Shown: positions 55,842 to 64,000, counted from the first letter of the stretch. The stretch is 64,000 bases of DNA from an uncultured Pseudoclavibacter sp. (GCA_946221025.1 CAMIMS010000002.1:1-64000); one strand, 5' to 3'. The notes: generated by a model from the letters alone, not told the origin. Translations and numbers: made by a program.

Positions 55842-58800
55842 GTGTCAACCGCCGCTACACCCGAGTCCGAGCCGAACACGCCGCCGCCGACGCCGCCAAA
55901 GGGTCCGTCGGCGAAGTCGAAGAGCGGGCGGAAGGGTCCAAGCCCCCTCACCCTCACCCTGGCGATCGTGGTGGGACTCGCACTCCTCTTCTTCTGGCTC
56001 GCCGGGTTCTATGCCGACATTCTCTGGTACGACCAGATCGGTTACGGCAGTGTGCTATGGACGCGGTGGGGATCGATGGCCGCGATGTTCGCCATCGGTT
56101 TTGTGGGCATGGCGCTGCCGGTGCTCATCACGATGATGATCGCGTACCGCACCCGCCCGGTGTATGCGCAGCTCAGCGCGCAGGTGGATCGCTACCAGGA
56201 GGTCATCGACCCCGTCCGCCGCGTGGCGATGTTCGGTATTCCGGCCCTCACGGGGCTCATGGCCGGGTCGGCGATCACGCCGATGTGGCCGGAGGCGCAG
56301 AAATTCCTGCATGCCCAACCGTTCGGCATTACTGACCCGGAGTTCGGTCTCGACGTCAGCTTCCACATGTTCCAGCTCCCGTTCTGGCGGGGCGTCGTGG
56401 CGTTCGTCAGCGCGGTGCTGCTGGTGTGCCTGGTGCTCACGATCGCGACGACCTTCCTCTACGGCGGTATTCGCGTGACCGGGAAAGACCTCGTCATCTC
56501 CCGCGCGACCCGCATCATGCTCGGGTCGATCGCAGCCCTGTACCTCATCACGCAGGCGGTGAGCTTCTGGTTTGACCGCTACTCGACCCTCACCAGCTCC
56601 CGCGGCAAATGGGCGGGCGCACTCTACGCGGACACGCACGCGAACATTCCCGGTCTCGCGGTGCTCTCGGGTGCCGCGATCATCGTCGCGATCATGTTCC
56701 TGATCGCCGCGGCTACCGGGCGCTGGCGTTTGCCCGTCACCTCGGCGGCACTGCTGGCGGTGACCGCGATGGTCGTGACCTCGTTCTACCCGGGCGTGCT
56801 GCAGTCGCTGTACGTGAACCCGTCCGAAAAGCAGCTTGAATTGCCCTACATCGAGCGGAACATCGTCGCGACCCGAACCGCGTACGGTCTCGACGGGGTA
56901 GAGGTGAAGAGCTACTCCGCGAAGACCGAAGCGAGCGCCGGTCAGCTTCGCCGCGACGCCGCGACCACGACGAATATTCGCCTCCTCGACCCATCCGTTG
57001 TCACGCAGACCTTCGCGCAGAACGAGCAGGAACGCGCCTACTACGCGTTCGCGCCGACCCTCGACGTCGACCGCTATGAGATCGACGGCGAAAAGCGCGA
57101 CGCGGTGCTCGCGGTGCGTGAGCTGAACCAGGAGGGCATGGGTCAGGACGCCCAAAGCTGGGTGAACAAGGCGCTTGTCTACACCCACGGATACGGCGTT
57201 GCCGCCGCATACGGCAACCAGCAAACCACCCAGGGCACGCCCGTGTACTTCCAGAGCGGCATGCCGCAGTCCGGTGAGGTCGCGGTGGAGGAACCGCGCA
57301 TCTACTTCGGTGAGCGATCGCCCGAGTACTCCATCGTGGGTGCGCCCCAGGGCGCGCAGCCGATTGAGCTCGACTACACCTCGGGAACGGATGCGAACCA
57401 GAGCTACACGACGTTCAGTGGTAACGGTGGCCCGAAGCTCGACAGCTTCTTGAACCGTCTGGTGTATTCGCTGAAGTTCCAGTCGGAGCAGATCTTCCTC
57501 TCTGAGAGCGTCACGTCGGAATCGCAGATTCTCTACGACCGCCACCCGGTGCAGCGCGTGCAGAAAGTCGCGCCCTACCTCACCGTCGACTCCGATCCGT
57601 ATCCGGCGATCGTGAACGGCGAGATTTTCTGGATCGTTGACGCGTACACGACCAGTGACGACTACCCGTACTCGACGGCGCGGCCGATGCCGACTGCCGA
57701 CGACCGACAGCAGCGGGGCAACAACGTCAACTACATCCGCAACTCCGTCAAGGCCACCGTGAACGCCTACGACGGCTCGGTGACGCTCTACGCCTGGGAC
57801 ACCGCCGACCCGGTGCTGAAGACGTGGCAGGGCGTGTTCCCCGGCACGATCAAGTCGGTCGAGGAGATGCCGGGCGACCTGCTCGCGCACGTTCGCTACC
57901 CGGTCGACATGTTCAAGCTGCAGCGGAATGTGCTCGGCACTTACCACGTGACCGATCCGAACGAGTTCTATTCGCAGCTGAACGCCTGGCAGGTGCCGGC
58001 GGACCCGAACAGTGACGGCACGAAGTCGCAGCCGCCGTACTACCTGACGATGCAGATGCCCGACGGGCAGCCGGCGTTCTCGCTGTACTCGACGTTCATC
58101 CCTCGCCAGTCGCCCGATGGCCAGTCGCGAAACGTGCTGACGGGATACATCGCCGCGAACTCGGATGCGGGCTCAAAGGATGGGGTGGTCGCCGATACCT
58201 ACGGCAAGCTCACGCTTCTGCGCATCGACAACGCGGATGTGGCCGGCCCCGGTCAGGTGCAAAACAGCTTCAACACGAACCCGGTCGTCGCGACCGAGCT
58301 GAACCTGCTCGCGCAGAGTGGTTCGGATGTGATTCGAGGGAACCTGCTGACCCTGCCGGTTGGTCAGGGCTTCCTGTACGTGCAGCCGGTGTACGTGCGA
58401 TCCCGCACCGAAACGAGCTACCCGGTGCTGCGGCGCGTGCTCGTCTCGTTCGGTGACAAGGTTGGCTTTGGCTACACCCTCGACGAGGCGCTCGACAGCG
58501 TGTTCGGTGGGGACGCCGGTGCCGATGCGGGAGACGCGGATGCGGCCGGTGGCCAAGATGCCGGACAGGGCGGCCCCGACGACTCGGCTCAGGGGCAGGA
58601 GTCGACGACCACCCAGCAGCTTGCCGCTGCTGTTCGTGAGGCGCAGGCGGCCCTGCAGGCACGCACCGAGGCCTACCAGCGAAACGACCTCGTCGCGGCC
58701 GCGCAGGAAGATAAGAAGCTCACGGATGCGCTCGGTCGCATCGAGCAGCACACGCAGCAGCTCGAGTCGGAGACGGGTGCTCAGCCCGCAGACCCGGCAG

Positions 58801-58844
58801 CGCCGCCCGCAGATGCGAACTCGACGCCGGAACCAACTCCGTAG
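55842..58844 (+). CDS. UPF0182 family membrane protein
   Basis: A 1000-residue protein with seven or so N-terminal membrane helices (first LTLAIVVGLALLFFWLAGFYA, last near residue 320) and a large extracellular domain (about 330-900, starting VNPSEKQLELPYIERNI) typical of the UPF0182 family, which is conserved in actinobacteria and cyanobacteria and has no proven function. The final 100 residues are an Asp/Gly/Gln-rich linker, a coiled-coil-like helix (QQLAAAVREAQAALQARTEA) and a Pro/Ala tail. GTG 55842 is preferred over GTG 55824 because AAGGGGAT precedes it at proper spacing. Confidence 0.93.
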   Translation: MSTAATPESEPNTPPPTPPKGPSAKSKSGRKGPSPLTLTLAIVVGLALLFFWLAGFYADILWYDQIGYGSVLWTRWGSMAAMFAIGFVGMALPVLITMMIAYRTRPVYAQLSAQVDRYQEVIDPVRRVAMFGIPALTGLMAGSAITPMWPEAQKFLHAQPFGITDPEFGLDVSFHMFQLPFWRGVVAFVSAVLLVCLVLTIATTFLYGGIRVTGKDLVISRATRIMLGSIAALYLITQAVSFWFDRYSTLTSSRGKWAGALYADTHANIPGLAVLSGAAIIVAIMFLIAAATGRWRLPVTSAALLAVTAMVVTSFYPGVLQSLYVNPSEKQLELPYIERNIVATRTAYGLDGVEVKSYSAKTEASAGQLRRDAATTTNIRLLDPSVVTQTFAQNEQERAYYAFAPTLDVDRYEIDGEKRDAVLAVRELNQEGMGQDAQSWVNKALVYTHGYGVAAAYGNQQTTQGTPVYFQSGMPQSGEVAVEEPRIYFGERSPEYSIVGAPQGAQPIELDYTSGTDANQSYTTFSGNGGPKLDSFLNRLVYSLKFQSEQIFLSESVTSESQILYDRHPVQRVQKVAPYLTVDSDPYPAIVNGEIFWIVDAYTTSDDYPYSTARPMPTADDRQQRGNNVNYIRNSVKATVNAYDGSVTLYAWDTADPVLKTWQGVFPGTIKSVEEMPGDLLAHVRYPVDMFKLQRNVLGTYHVTDPNEFYSQLNAWQVPADPNSDGTKSQPPYYLTMQMPDGQPAFSLYSTFIPRQSPDGQSRNVLTGYIAANSDAGSKDGVVADTYGKLTLLRIDNADVAGPGQVQNSFNTNPVVATELNLLAQSGSDVIRGNLLTLPVGQGFLYVQPVYVRSRTETSYPVLRRVLVSFGDKVGFGYTLDEALDSVFGGDAGADAGDADAAGGQDAGQGGPDDSAQGQESTTTQQLAAAVREAQAALQARTEAYQRNDLVAAAQEDKKLTDALGRIEQHTQQLESETGAQPADPAAPPADANSTPEPTP

Positions 58845-58863
58845 TGAGCGCCAGCGGTGAGTT

Positions 58864-58895
58864 CGGAGGGGAGCGGCACTGTCCGTTCCCCTCCG
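58864..58895 (+). terminator. Hairpin terminator after the UPF0182 gene
   Basis: CGGAGGGGAGCGG (58864-58876) pairs with CCGTTCCCCTCCG (58883-58895), with one G-T wobble and a 6-nt loop; GTATTC follows. Confidence 0.75.
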
Positions 58896-58898
58896 GTA

Positions 58899-58928
58899 TT
58901 CGACAGCGTCGCGCCGTTGTGGTACCTT
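58899..58928 (+). promoter_or_regulatory. Probable promoter of tRNA-fMet
   Basis: TTCGAC at 58899-58904 as a -35-like box and TACCTT at 58923-58928 as -10, with an 18-bp spacer; transcription would begin about 6 nt before the mature 5' end. Confidence 0.5.
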
Positions 58929-58940
58929 TAATCCTCGTGC

Positions 58941-59017
58941 CGCGGGGTGGAGCAGTTCGGTAGCTCGCCGGGCTCATAACCCGGAGGTCGTAGGTTCAAA
59001 TCCTGCCCCCGCAACCA
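58941..59017 (+). tRNA. Initiator tRNA-Met (anticodon CAT)
   Basis: A 77-nt cloverleaf with encoded CCA end. The anticodon CAT is at 58975-58977, in loop CTCATAA closed by CCGGG/CCCGG. Two initiator hallmarks are present: a C1-A72 mismatch at the top of the acceptor stem (CGCGGGG against CCCCGCA) and three consecutive G-C pairs at the base of the anticodon stem. It therefore carries formylmethionine for translation start. A promoter-like sequence precedes it, and a hairpin terminator starts 5 nt after the CCA, so it is a single-gene unit. Confidence 0.97.
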
Positions 59018-59440
59018 AATTGAAAGGCCCAGGCTGGTTCAACAGCCTGGGCCTTTCGCCTGTCGGTCTCGAGTGTCGAGGTGCCATCTTCATCCGCCGC
59101 ATTGACGAACGATTGCAGCGGCCCGACTGTGTCGTTCCTCCTGCCGCCATACGGCTCGGACAGTTGAGCGCCATACTGGGACGGTCCCAGCGAAGGGGAT
59201 TGGGCGGTCCATCTGACGCGACGAGCGTCCACCGGGCACGACCTAGACCCGGGCAACGCCGAACCCGGCCGATTCCGAAATTGCGCTGTTCAAGCGAGTC
59301 CCGTCAGGGTATTTATCGGTGCTTGCAGGGCGTGTTTTATTCCTGCCCTTGACGTGCCCGAATGGCGTCATTCAAGATTGTCGAGAATCAGACGATGATC
59401 GTTCCGATTCCTCGTACGTGGCGATCCAAGGGAGTCACCT
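59018..59440. other. Gene-free stretch after tRNA-fMet
   Basis: Apart from the terminator at 59022-59057, I see no gene here. Short open frames on both strands lack a ribosome site and normal codon bias. No copy of the tRNA 3' end, integrase remnant or repeat was found. Part may be upstream regulatory DNA for the secreted-protein gene at 59441. Confidence 0.6.
59022..59057 (+). terminator. Rho-independent terminator of tRNA-fMet
   Basis: A perfect 15-bp stem GAAAGGCCCAGGCTG (59022-59036) with CAGCCTGGGCCTTTC (59043-59057) and loop GTTCAA. Confidence 0.92.
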
Positions 59441-60067
59441 GTGGCGATTCGTTCCTTCGTAGCGATGGGCACCCTCTGTGTGCTCGGAGCAAGTGGCCTC
59501 GCGCTTTCGAACCCCGCGGGCCCTTTGAGCCAAGACCGCGTCGATGAGATGGTTGCGGCGACCGGTGAGTCGTCGTGTCTCTTGCGCAATGGGGTTGTTC
59601 CTGAAGGTGGCCCCGACCGGGCGGGTGCAGAGTCGTGGAATATGCGGGATGCGTTCTTCGCGTTCCGTGCCGCGTATCTGCGATCGAATCTCGAATCAGT
59701 CGCCGACGTGAACTGGGATTCGCACAATGGAGCAGCTGTCGTCACGACTCAGCTCGATGAAGCCGGCGCGCAGCGAACCCTGGAACGCCGAGAGGTCGCC
59801 GAGGTTCTCGAAGCCGGCGGAGTGAGGGTCGTGTTTCGCTTCACCGACGGCCCGAGCATGGCAACGGCCTGCGCGATACAGGATCGGTTGATGGGACTTC
59901 ACGACGATACGGGCGCGCCGATCTCAATCGGAGTGTTTCCGGATCCGAGTCGGGCAACCATCGACGTCTTCGTGAGCCCTGAGCACGCGGCGGAAGTCAT
60001 CCGGCACCTCGGTTCGGATGCGCAGTTCGTCACGATCTCCGACAACGGGGCCCCTGAGCTGTACTGA
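59441..60067 (+). CDS. Hypothetical secreted protein
   Basis: A 208-residue protein starting at GTG 59441 with AAGGGAG 6-7 nt upstream. Residues 1-24 (MAIRSFVAMGTLCVLGASGL) form a signal peptide, probably cleaved after LALS-N or nearby; no lipobox is present. The mature part is acidic, alpha/beta-looking, with two cysteines (one in ESSCLLRNG, one in TACAIQDRL) that could form a disulfide. The C-terminal region IDVFVSPEHAAEVIRHLGSD resembles a small ferredoxin-like fold by eye only. I do not recognise a family. It stands alone and converges on the CxCxxC-type gene at 60130-60504. Confidence 0.65.
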   Translation: MAIRSFVAMGTLCVLGASGLALSNPAGPLSQDRVDEMVAATGESSCLLRNGVVPEGGPDRAGAESWNMRDAFFAFRAAYLRSNLESVADVNWDSHNGAAVVTTQLDEAGAQRTLERREVAEVLEAGGVRVVFRFTDGPSMATACAIQDRLMGLHDDTGAPISIGVFPDPSRATIDVFVSPEHAAEVIRHLGSDAQFVTISDNGAPELY

Positions 60068-60129
60068 CGGGACTGCTCAATCTCGGGAGCCGGAGGGAGC
60101 CTCGCGACGGGCCCCGCGTTTGCGCCGAG

Positions 60130-60504
60130 CTACGCCTCGATATCGCTCTCGAACGCCAGCCCGAACGTTTGCATCACGAAATGCGGCTCGCCGATGCCAG
60201 TTGACGGATGCGAGCTTGCCGAGGACACCTCGTGCTCGCCGAGCATTCGCGTCTCGTTTTCGGCCCACTCGCCCATGACGATGTACTGCGCGAAGCCGTA
60301 TTCGAGCTTCCCGTCGCGGTTGTAGTCCGGCAGGGACAGCTCGAAGGGGTTCTCCGCATCCACCCCGATCGCCTCGAGTTCGGCGACGAGCCGCGGGTAG
60401 GCCTGCGCGATCTTCGCGCGGTACTCATCGCAGTACGCGCAATCGCACGGCTCCACCGACGGTGCGCGGTAATAGGCCCGCGTCGCATCCACATCCACTC
60501 GCAT
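60130..60504 (-). CDS. Conserved hypothetical protein with CDCAYC motif
   Basis: A 124-residue soluble protein, start ATG 60504 with AAGGGGG about 7 nt upstream. Near the N-terminus is EPCDCAYCDEYRAKIAQAYP, a Cys-x-Cys-xx-Cys cluster that could bind a metal, followed by LVAELEAIGVDAENPFEL and LEYGFAQYIVMGEW. The pattern (Cys cluster, YP, 'IGVD...PFE', 'YIVMG') recalls a small family that I know mainly from Firmicutes as 'hypothetical', so horizontal transfer is possible. It contains no membrane segment. It lies on the same strand as the decarboxylase gene but 345 nt downstream, past a hairpin, so it is probably transcribed separately. Confidence 0.7.
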   Translation of the reverse strand: MRVDVDATRAYYRAPSVEPCDCAYCDEYRAKIAQAYPRLVAELEAIGVDAENPFELSLPDYNRDGKLEYGFAQYIVMGEWAENETRMLGEHEVSSASSHPSTGIGEPHFVMQTFGLAFESDIEA

Positions 60505-60849
60505 TGGCACCCCCTTGTTTTGGCGGTCTTTCACCGGTAGAACCCGTCCGCGTACCAGCATCTCGCATCTCTTCGAACCTATCTGGGTGCACTCGGCGTG
60601 ATGCGGCTCGGCGGCATCGGATGCGCCACGACAATCGGCCATGAAGGTCGCGTTCGGTGATTGCCTCGGACTAGCCTGCCGCCAGATTGCGCGCCTACAC
60701 GAGAGGAGCCCACAGGGGCCGGTAGAGCGCGCAAACGCCCGACAGGGGTGCCCGTGCGTCCTGGTGAGGACAGCTTCGATTGATCGGGCGAGCATCGACC
60801 AGGAGTCGACGCTCGCCCGAACTCTCGCGCATTACCGTTCGGTGTGCTG
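60505..60849. other. Intergenic region between the decarboxylase and CDCAYC genes
   Basis: Contains the hairpin at 60784-60820 and presumably the promoter of the minus-strand gene starting at 60504. No open frame with a ribosome site or consistent codon bias was found on either strand. Confidence 0.6.
60784..60820 (-). terminator. Probable terminator of the decarboxylase gene
   Basis: TCGGGCGAGCATCGAC (60784-60799) pairs with GTCGACGCTCGCCCGA (60805-60820), with one mismatch and a 5-nt loop. It lies 29 nt beyond the minus-strand stop at 60850. No T tract follows. Confidence 0.7.
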
Positions 60850-63081
60850 CTATTCCACGATGCAAGCGACGGTGCGGTGACCTTGGGAATCCTCAGACAG
60901 CCCGTGCGTGATCCCGTTGAACCCCGGAAACTCCGCTGCTAGCTGAGATTCATGGCGAAGGTAGTCAACAATCCGAGCGCTAATGCGCTCACCCGGAACA
61001 ACAAGGGGGATCCCGGGCGGATAGGGCGTGAGCAAAACGGCCGTGATTCGGCCGGCTAGCTCATCGATCGGGACGTATTCAACGCGGCCCGACGTCATCG
61101 CGCTCCACGCGTCAGCCGGAAGCATTGCCATCTCGGGTTCATCCAAGTAGATGTCGGTGGAGAGATTCGCTACATCGGCAGCCCTGTTCGCCGCATGTAG
61201 GCGGTCGGCCAGTGTGCGAAGTCCAAGCTGCGCGTAGCGTGGGTACTCGGACGCGAACCGTGGCATGGCCTCGGCGACAATCGTATTCTCATCGTATGCC
61301 CGCTTGAATCGGTGCAGCTCCGCAATGAGCGTATTCCATCGCCCCTTTGTTGCCCCGATGGTGAAAAGAATAAACAGTGAATAGAGGCCGGTTTTTTCTA
61401 CGACCACACCGTGTTCTGCGAGATATTTCGCAAGCAAAATACCCGGAACTCCGCGTTCATCGAATTCGCCCGTAACACGCAGCCCGGGGGTCGTGAGGGT
61501 GACCTTGAGCGGATCGAGCATCGCGAAGTCATCATCGACCTCAGTGAAGCCGTGCCAGGCTGAATCGGAGCGGAGCTCCCATTCACTCCGGTCTGCCATC
61601 CCGACGCGCGCCGGCGTATCCGGGCCCCACACGTCGAACCACCATTCGTCCCGTGCCCGCAGTTCATCCCGAATGCGGATGATCGACCGGCGAAACTCCA
61701 TTGCCTCAGTAATCGCTTCCTCAACCAGGGCTGTGCCACCCTGCCCGGCCATCATTTCCGCTGACACGTCGCAGCTCGCGATAATCGAGTACTGCGGACT
61801 CGTCGATGTGTGCATCAGATACGCCTCATTGAAGATGGATGAGTCGAGCTGCTGGTTCTCGGCGTCTTGGACAAGAATTTGCGATGCCTGTGAGAGGCCG
61901 GCGAGAAGCTTGTGCGTTGATTGCGTCGAGTACACGATGGACTCTGACGTGCGCGGTCCGCGATTATCGATTGCGTGCATGTCTCGATAAAGCTCGTGGA
62001 AACTCGCATGCGGCAGCCAAGCTTCATCAAAGTGCAGGGCATGGATCTTACCGTCGAGAGTCTCTTTAATTTCGGCGGCGTTATAAACAATGCCGTCGTA
62101 GGTGCTTTGAGTGAGAGTGAGCATGCGCGGCTTGGCTTGCTTGTCCGTGATAAACGGGTTCGCGGCAATCTTGGCGGCTATCGCTTCCGGCGAAAACTCT
62201 CGCCGGGGGATCGGGCCGATGATTCCTGCGCGGTTTCGCGTCGGGGTGAGGTAGATCGGGACGGCACCAGTGAGCATGATCGCGTGAAGAACAGACTTAT
62301 GGCAGTTCCGATCGACGACGACGACGTCCCCGGCACCCACCACCGAGTTCCACACGATCTTGTTCGACGTTGAGGTGCCGTTCGTCACGAAGTACAGGTG
62401 ATCGGCTCTGAAGGTGCGCGCAGCACGACGCTCAGATTCGGCAACCGGTCCGGTGTGGTCAAGCAGCTGTCCAAGTTCCTCAACTGCGTTGCACACGTCT
62501 GCGCGGAGCATCGGCTCGCCAAAGAACTGATGGAAGGCTGTGCCCACTGGCGATTTGAGAAATGCCGTTCCTCCGGAGTGTCCTGGGCAATGCCAGGAGT
62601 ACGCACCGTCGTTTGCGTACTGCATGAGTGCGCGAAAGAACGGGGGCGCCAGACTCTCCACATACTCAGCGGCCCGGCGTTCAATCGCTCTCGCGACAAA
62701 TGTGGGCGTGTCTTCGTGCGCATTCACCACGCCCTCGAGTTCGCTGAGCACGGAGAACGGGACCTGCCGCGCGGTGAGCTGATCTCCAAAGAGGTACAGG
62801 GGCAGACGCATCCCGCGCGCCCGAATCCCCTCGATCAACTCGCGAAGAGCGTCGGCGTTGGGGCCGATTCCATCCGGTTCAATCCGGTCAATGATGCAGA
62901 TCGCGGCGGCCGACCCGACGAGCAAGCGACCGGTTCGATCGATGATGCTGTCTGCGTCAATCCGCTCCGTGCGAACCCCGAACGATTCGAGGGCGTCGAT
63001 GACTCGCATCGCCGCTTCGATGGTCTGCGGTTTATGCGTTCGGGAAGCATCAATGATCGTGATGGGGAAGGAGATTGTCAC
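60850..63081 (-). CDS. Ornithine/lysine/arginine-type amino acid decarboxylase (PLP fold type I)
   Basis: A 743-residue enzyme of the inducible basic amino acid decarboxylase family (CadA, SpeF and AdiA class, 710-755 residues). An N-terminal wing domain (to about 135) precedes the PLP domain: CPGHSGGTAFLKSPVG, NGTSTSNKIV (phosphate site), DRNCHKSVLHA, HFDEAWLPHASFH (Asp to the pyridine N) and STQSTHKLLAG with Schiff-base Lys391. Substrate specificity among Orn, Lys and Arg cannot be read by eye. GTG 63081 has GAGAGGAC upstream. Codon use is clearly more AT-rich than in neighbouring genes, suggesting transfer. It is divergent from an RpiR-type regulator and no amino acid antiporter is within the window. 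Confidence 0.9.
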   Translation of the reverse strand: MTISFPITIIDASRTHKPQTIEAAMRVIDALESFGVRTERIDADSIIDRTGRLLVGSAAAICIIDRIEPDGIGPNADALRELIEGIRARGMRLPLYLFGDQLTARQVPFSVLSELEGVVNAHEDTPTFVARAIERRAAEYVESLAPPFFRALMQYANDGAYSWHCPGHSGGTAFLKSPVGTAFHQFFGEPMLRADVCNAVEELGQLLDHTGPVAESERRAARTFRADHLYFVTNGTSTSNKIVWNSVVGAGDVVVVDRNCHKSVLHAIMLTGAVPIYLTPTRNRAGIIGPIPRREFSPEAIAAKIAANPFITDKQAKPRMLTLTQSTYDGIVYNAAEIKETLDGKIHALHFDEAWLPHASFHELYRDMHAIDNRGPRTSESIVYSTQSTHKLLAGLSQASQILVQDAENQQLDSSIFNEAYLMHTSTSPQYSIIASCDVSAEMMAGQGGTALVEEAITEAMEFRRSIIRIRDELRARDEWWFDVWGPDTPARVGMADRSEWELRSDSAWHGFTEVDDDFAMLDPLKVTLTTPGLRVTGEFDERGVPGILLAKYLAEHGVVVEKTGLYSLFILFTIGATKGRWNTLIAELHRFKRAYDENTIVAEAMPRFASEYPRYAQLGLRTLADRLHAANRAADVANLSTDIYLDEPEMAMLPADAWSAMTSGRVEYVPIDELAGRITAVLLTPYPPGIPLVVPGERISARIVDYLRHESQLAAEFPGFNGITHGLSEDSQGHRTVACIVE

Positions 63082-63215
63082 GTGATGTCCTCTCTATGGA
63101 ATCAGCGAGTAGGGACAGGGTGGGTGTCCAAGAAGCCTGACGGCATGGCAGGATGACGAATTACCCGGTACGTCGTGGCGTTTGGTTCCGCCACGGGGAC
63201 GCGGAAAGGAAGCGC
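63082..63215. promoter_or_regulatory. Divergent promoter region, decarboxylase / RpiR regulator
   Basis: 134 bp between the two divergent starts. It must contain both promoters and is the expected operator site for the regulator. I could not identify a convincing palindromic operator or -10/-35 pair by eye. Confidence 0.4.
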
Positions 63216-64000
63216 ATGTCCGTGGGCGAAGGTTCCTCGAGCACCATTGCCGAACGATTGGAACGGGAGACGCAATACCTGCCTCCGTCGGGTCGTCGCG
63301 TCGCGCGCGCACTCCTTGCCCGATATCCCGCCGCGGGGCTTGACACGGTCGCGAGTCTTGCGCACGAGGCGAATGTCAGTGCCCCGAGCGTGGTGCGGTT
63401 CATCACGGCGCTTGGGTTTGACTCGTTCCGCGACTTTCAAGACGTCCTTCGCGATGAACTTGGTGGGAGAGACGCGTCCGCCCTGTCGCAGGCGCGTGCG
63501 ATGCCGAGTCGCCCCGGGGATCCCCTCGCTGCCACAAAAGGCGCCCTCGTAACCGGGATTGAGGAATCGCTTCCGAGTCAGATGGACGGCGATTTCTCCA
63601 CCGCTGTCACCTTGCTGGCGGACTCGACACGTCGCGTTGCCACCATCGGGGGAGACTATTCGAGTGGTGCGGCAGCCCACCTCGTCGCCCAGCTCGCGCC
63701 ACTTCGAGCGAATGTGCAGCTGGTGAATTCTTCTTCCCTCCTGGCCGCAGCGGCTGTGGCCGACATACAGAAGAACGATGTTTGGGTGCTGTTCGACCTG
63801 CGTCGCTACTCGCCACGAATCTTTGATCTCGCGAACTTTGCGCGTGAGCGCGGGGCGACAATCCTCCTCGTGACAGACCGTTGGCGATCGCCCATCGACC
63901 GCATCTGTGATGTGGCACTCGTCGTTCGTGTCGAGTCGGCCGGCGCCTCCGACACGCTCGTTCCGGCACTCGCGCTGGTGGAAGCTCTGAGCGAGGCCGT
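63216..64000 (+). CDS. MurR/RpiR family transcriptional regulator (cut by right edge)
   Basis: The first 261 codons of a regulator starting MSVGEGSSSTIAERLERETQ at ATG 63216, with GGAAAGGA 7 nt upstream. The N-terminal domain is an RpiR-type helix-turn-helix (PPSGRRVARALLARYP; TVASLAHEANVSAPSVVRFI; TALGFDSFRDFQDVLRDEL), and from about residue 120 a SIS domain begins (RRVATIGGDYSSGAAAHLVA), followed by NDVWVLFDLRRYSPRIFDLA. SIS domains normally sense phosphosugars. The protein is divergent from the decarboxylase gene and probably controls it or genes beyond the window edge. The stop codon is not reached. Confidence 0.88.
   Translation, partial: MSVGEGSSSTIAERLERETQYLPPSGRRVARALLARYPAAGLDTVASLAHEANVSAPSVVRFITALGFDSFRDFQDVLRDELGGRDASALSQARAMPSRPGDPLAATKGALVTGIEESLPSQMDGDFSTAVTLLADSTRRVATIGGDYSSGAAAHLVAQLAPLRANVQLVNSSSLLAAAAVADIQKNDVWVLFDLRRYSPRIFDLANFARERGATILLVTDRWRSPIDRICDVALVVRVESAGASDTLVPALALVEALSEA

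Noticed and set aside
56055..57947. Minus-strand 630-codon open frame opposite the UPF0182 gene
   Set aside because: Arg/His/Val-rich antisense of a recognised family protein, no start signal.
58974..59174. Minus-strand open frame ending in AGAGFEPTTSGL
   Set aside because: This string is the well-known false translation of the antisense of a tRNA gene; it overlaps tRNA-fMet and has no ribosome site.
58941..64000. Integrated element using tRNA-fMet as attachment site
   Set aside because: No integrase, no repeated tRNA 3' end and no phage or plasmid genes are visible in the window; only the compositional hint is kept as a finding.

Overview
The window is high-GC, gene-dense DNA from an actinobacterium, most likely a member of the Microbacteriaceae (Micrococcales). 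The clues are GC-rich codon use, actinobacterial marker genes (DUF3117 and DUF3107 small proteins, AdnA/AdnB, a UvrD2-like helicase, the Zincin_2/DUF2342 and UPF0182 families, actinobacterial-type DapD), a monomeric NADP isocitrate dehydrogenase, and many apparently leaderless promoters of the form TANNNT-6/7 nt-start codon. I see about 51 protein genes, three of them cut by a window edge or apparently frameshifted, plus one initiator tRNA. No CRISPR array, insertion sequence, integrase or rRNA gene is visible.

Layout. 1-7.9 kb: two paralogous patatin-like phospholipases (one cut by the left edge), an NAD-dependent epimerase, monomeric Icd, a DJ-1/PfpI protein and a surface protein with an apparent frameshift. 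7.9-11.4 kb: 4-alpha-glucanotransferase, then a coupled CPBP protease and DCC-family thiol protein. 11.6-19.2 kb: a complete peptide ABC importer (binding lipoprotein, two permeases, one double-ATPase protein) interrupted by an inverted PH-like membrane-protein gene. 19.2-29.2 kb: AEC transporter, typA, small membrane protein, ferredoxin, dapC, citrate synthase, dapD, dapE and a PIG-V-like glycosyltransferase. This joins three steps of succinylase-type lysine/diaminopimelate synthesis to the entry step of the TCA cycle. 29.3-38.7 kb: superoxide dismutase, DUF3117, O-methyltransferase, TatB, Mrp, Xaa-Pro aminopeptidase, an EEP-fold membrane protein, a PHP phosphoesterase, a DEAD-box helicase and a ferritin-like protein. 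38.8-41.2 kb: a dicarboxylate symporter, a small membrane protein and DUF3107.

41.4-58.8 kb is a syntenic actinobacterial block: adnA-adnB (double-strand break end resection), a degenerate phosphotransferase, nudC, a UvrD2-like helicase, a ThiF/E1-like protein, a Zincin_2 protein, a PDZ/Lon-like protease and UPF0182. Several of its proteins lack expected catalytic or metal-binding residues. 58.9-64 kb begins with tRNA-fMet and looks accessory: two proteins of unknown function, then an ornithine/lysine/arginine-type decarboxylase with visibly more AT-rich codon use, divergent from a MurR/RpiR-type regulator cut by the right edge.

The best leads are the leaderless promoter architecture, which fixes about a dozen start codons; the cluster of degenerate enzymes beside AdnAB; a strong excess of the word GGATGC/GCATCC; a peptide permease with an inserted membrane domain; and the decarboxylase/RpiR pair. 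All functional names are from motif recognition by eye, not from database searches.
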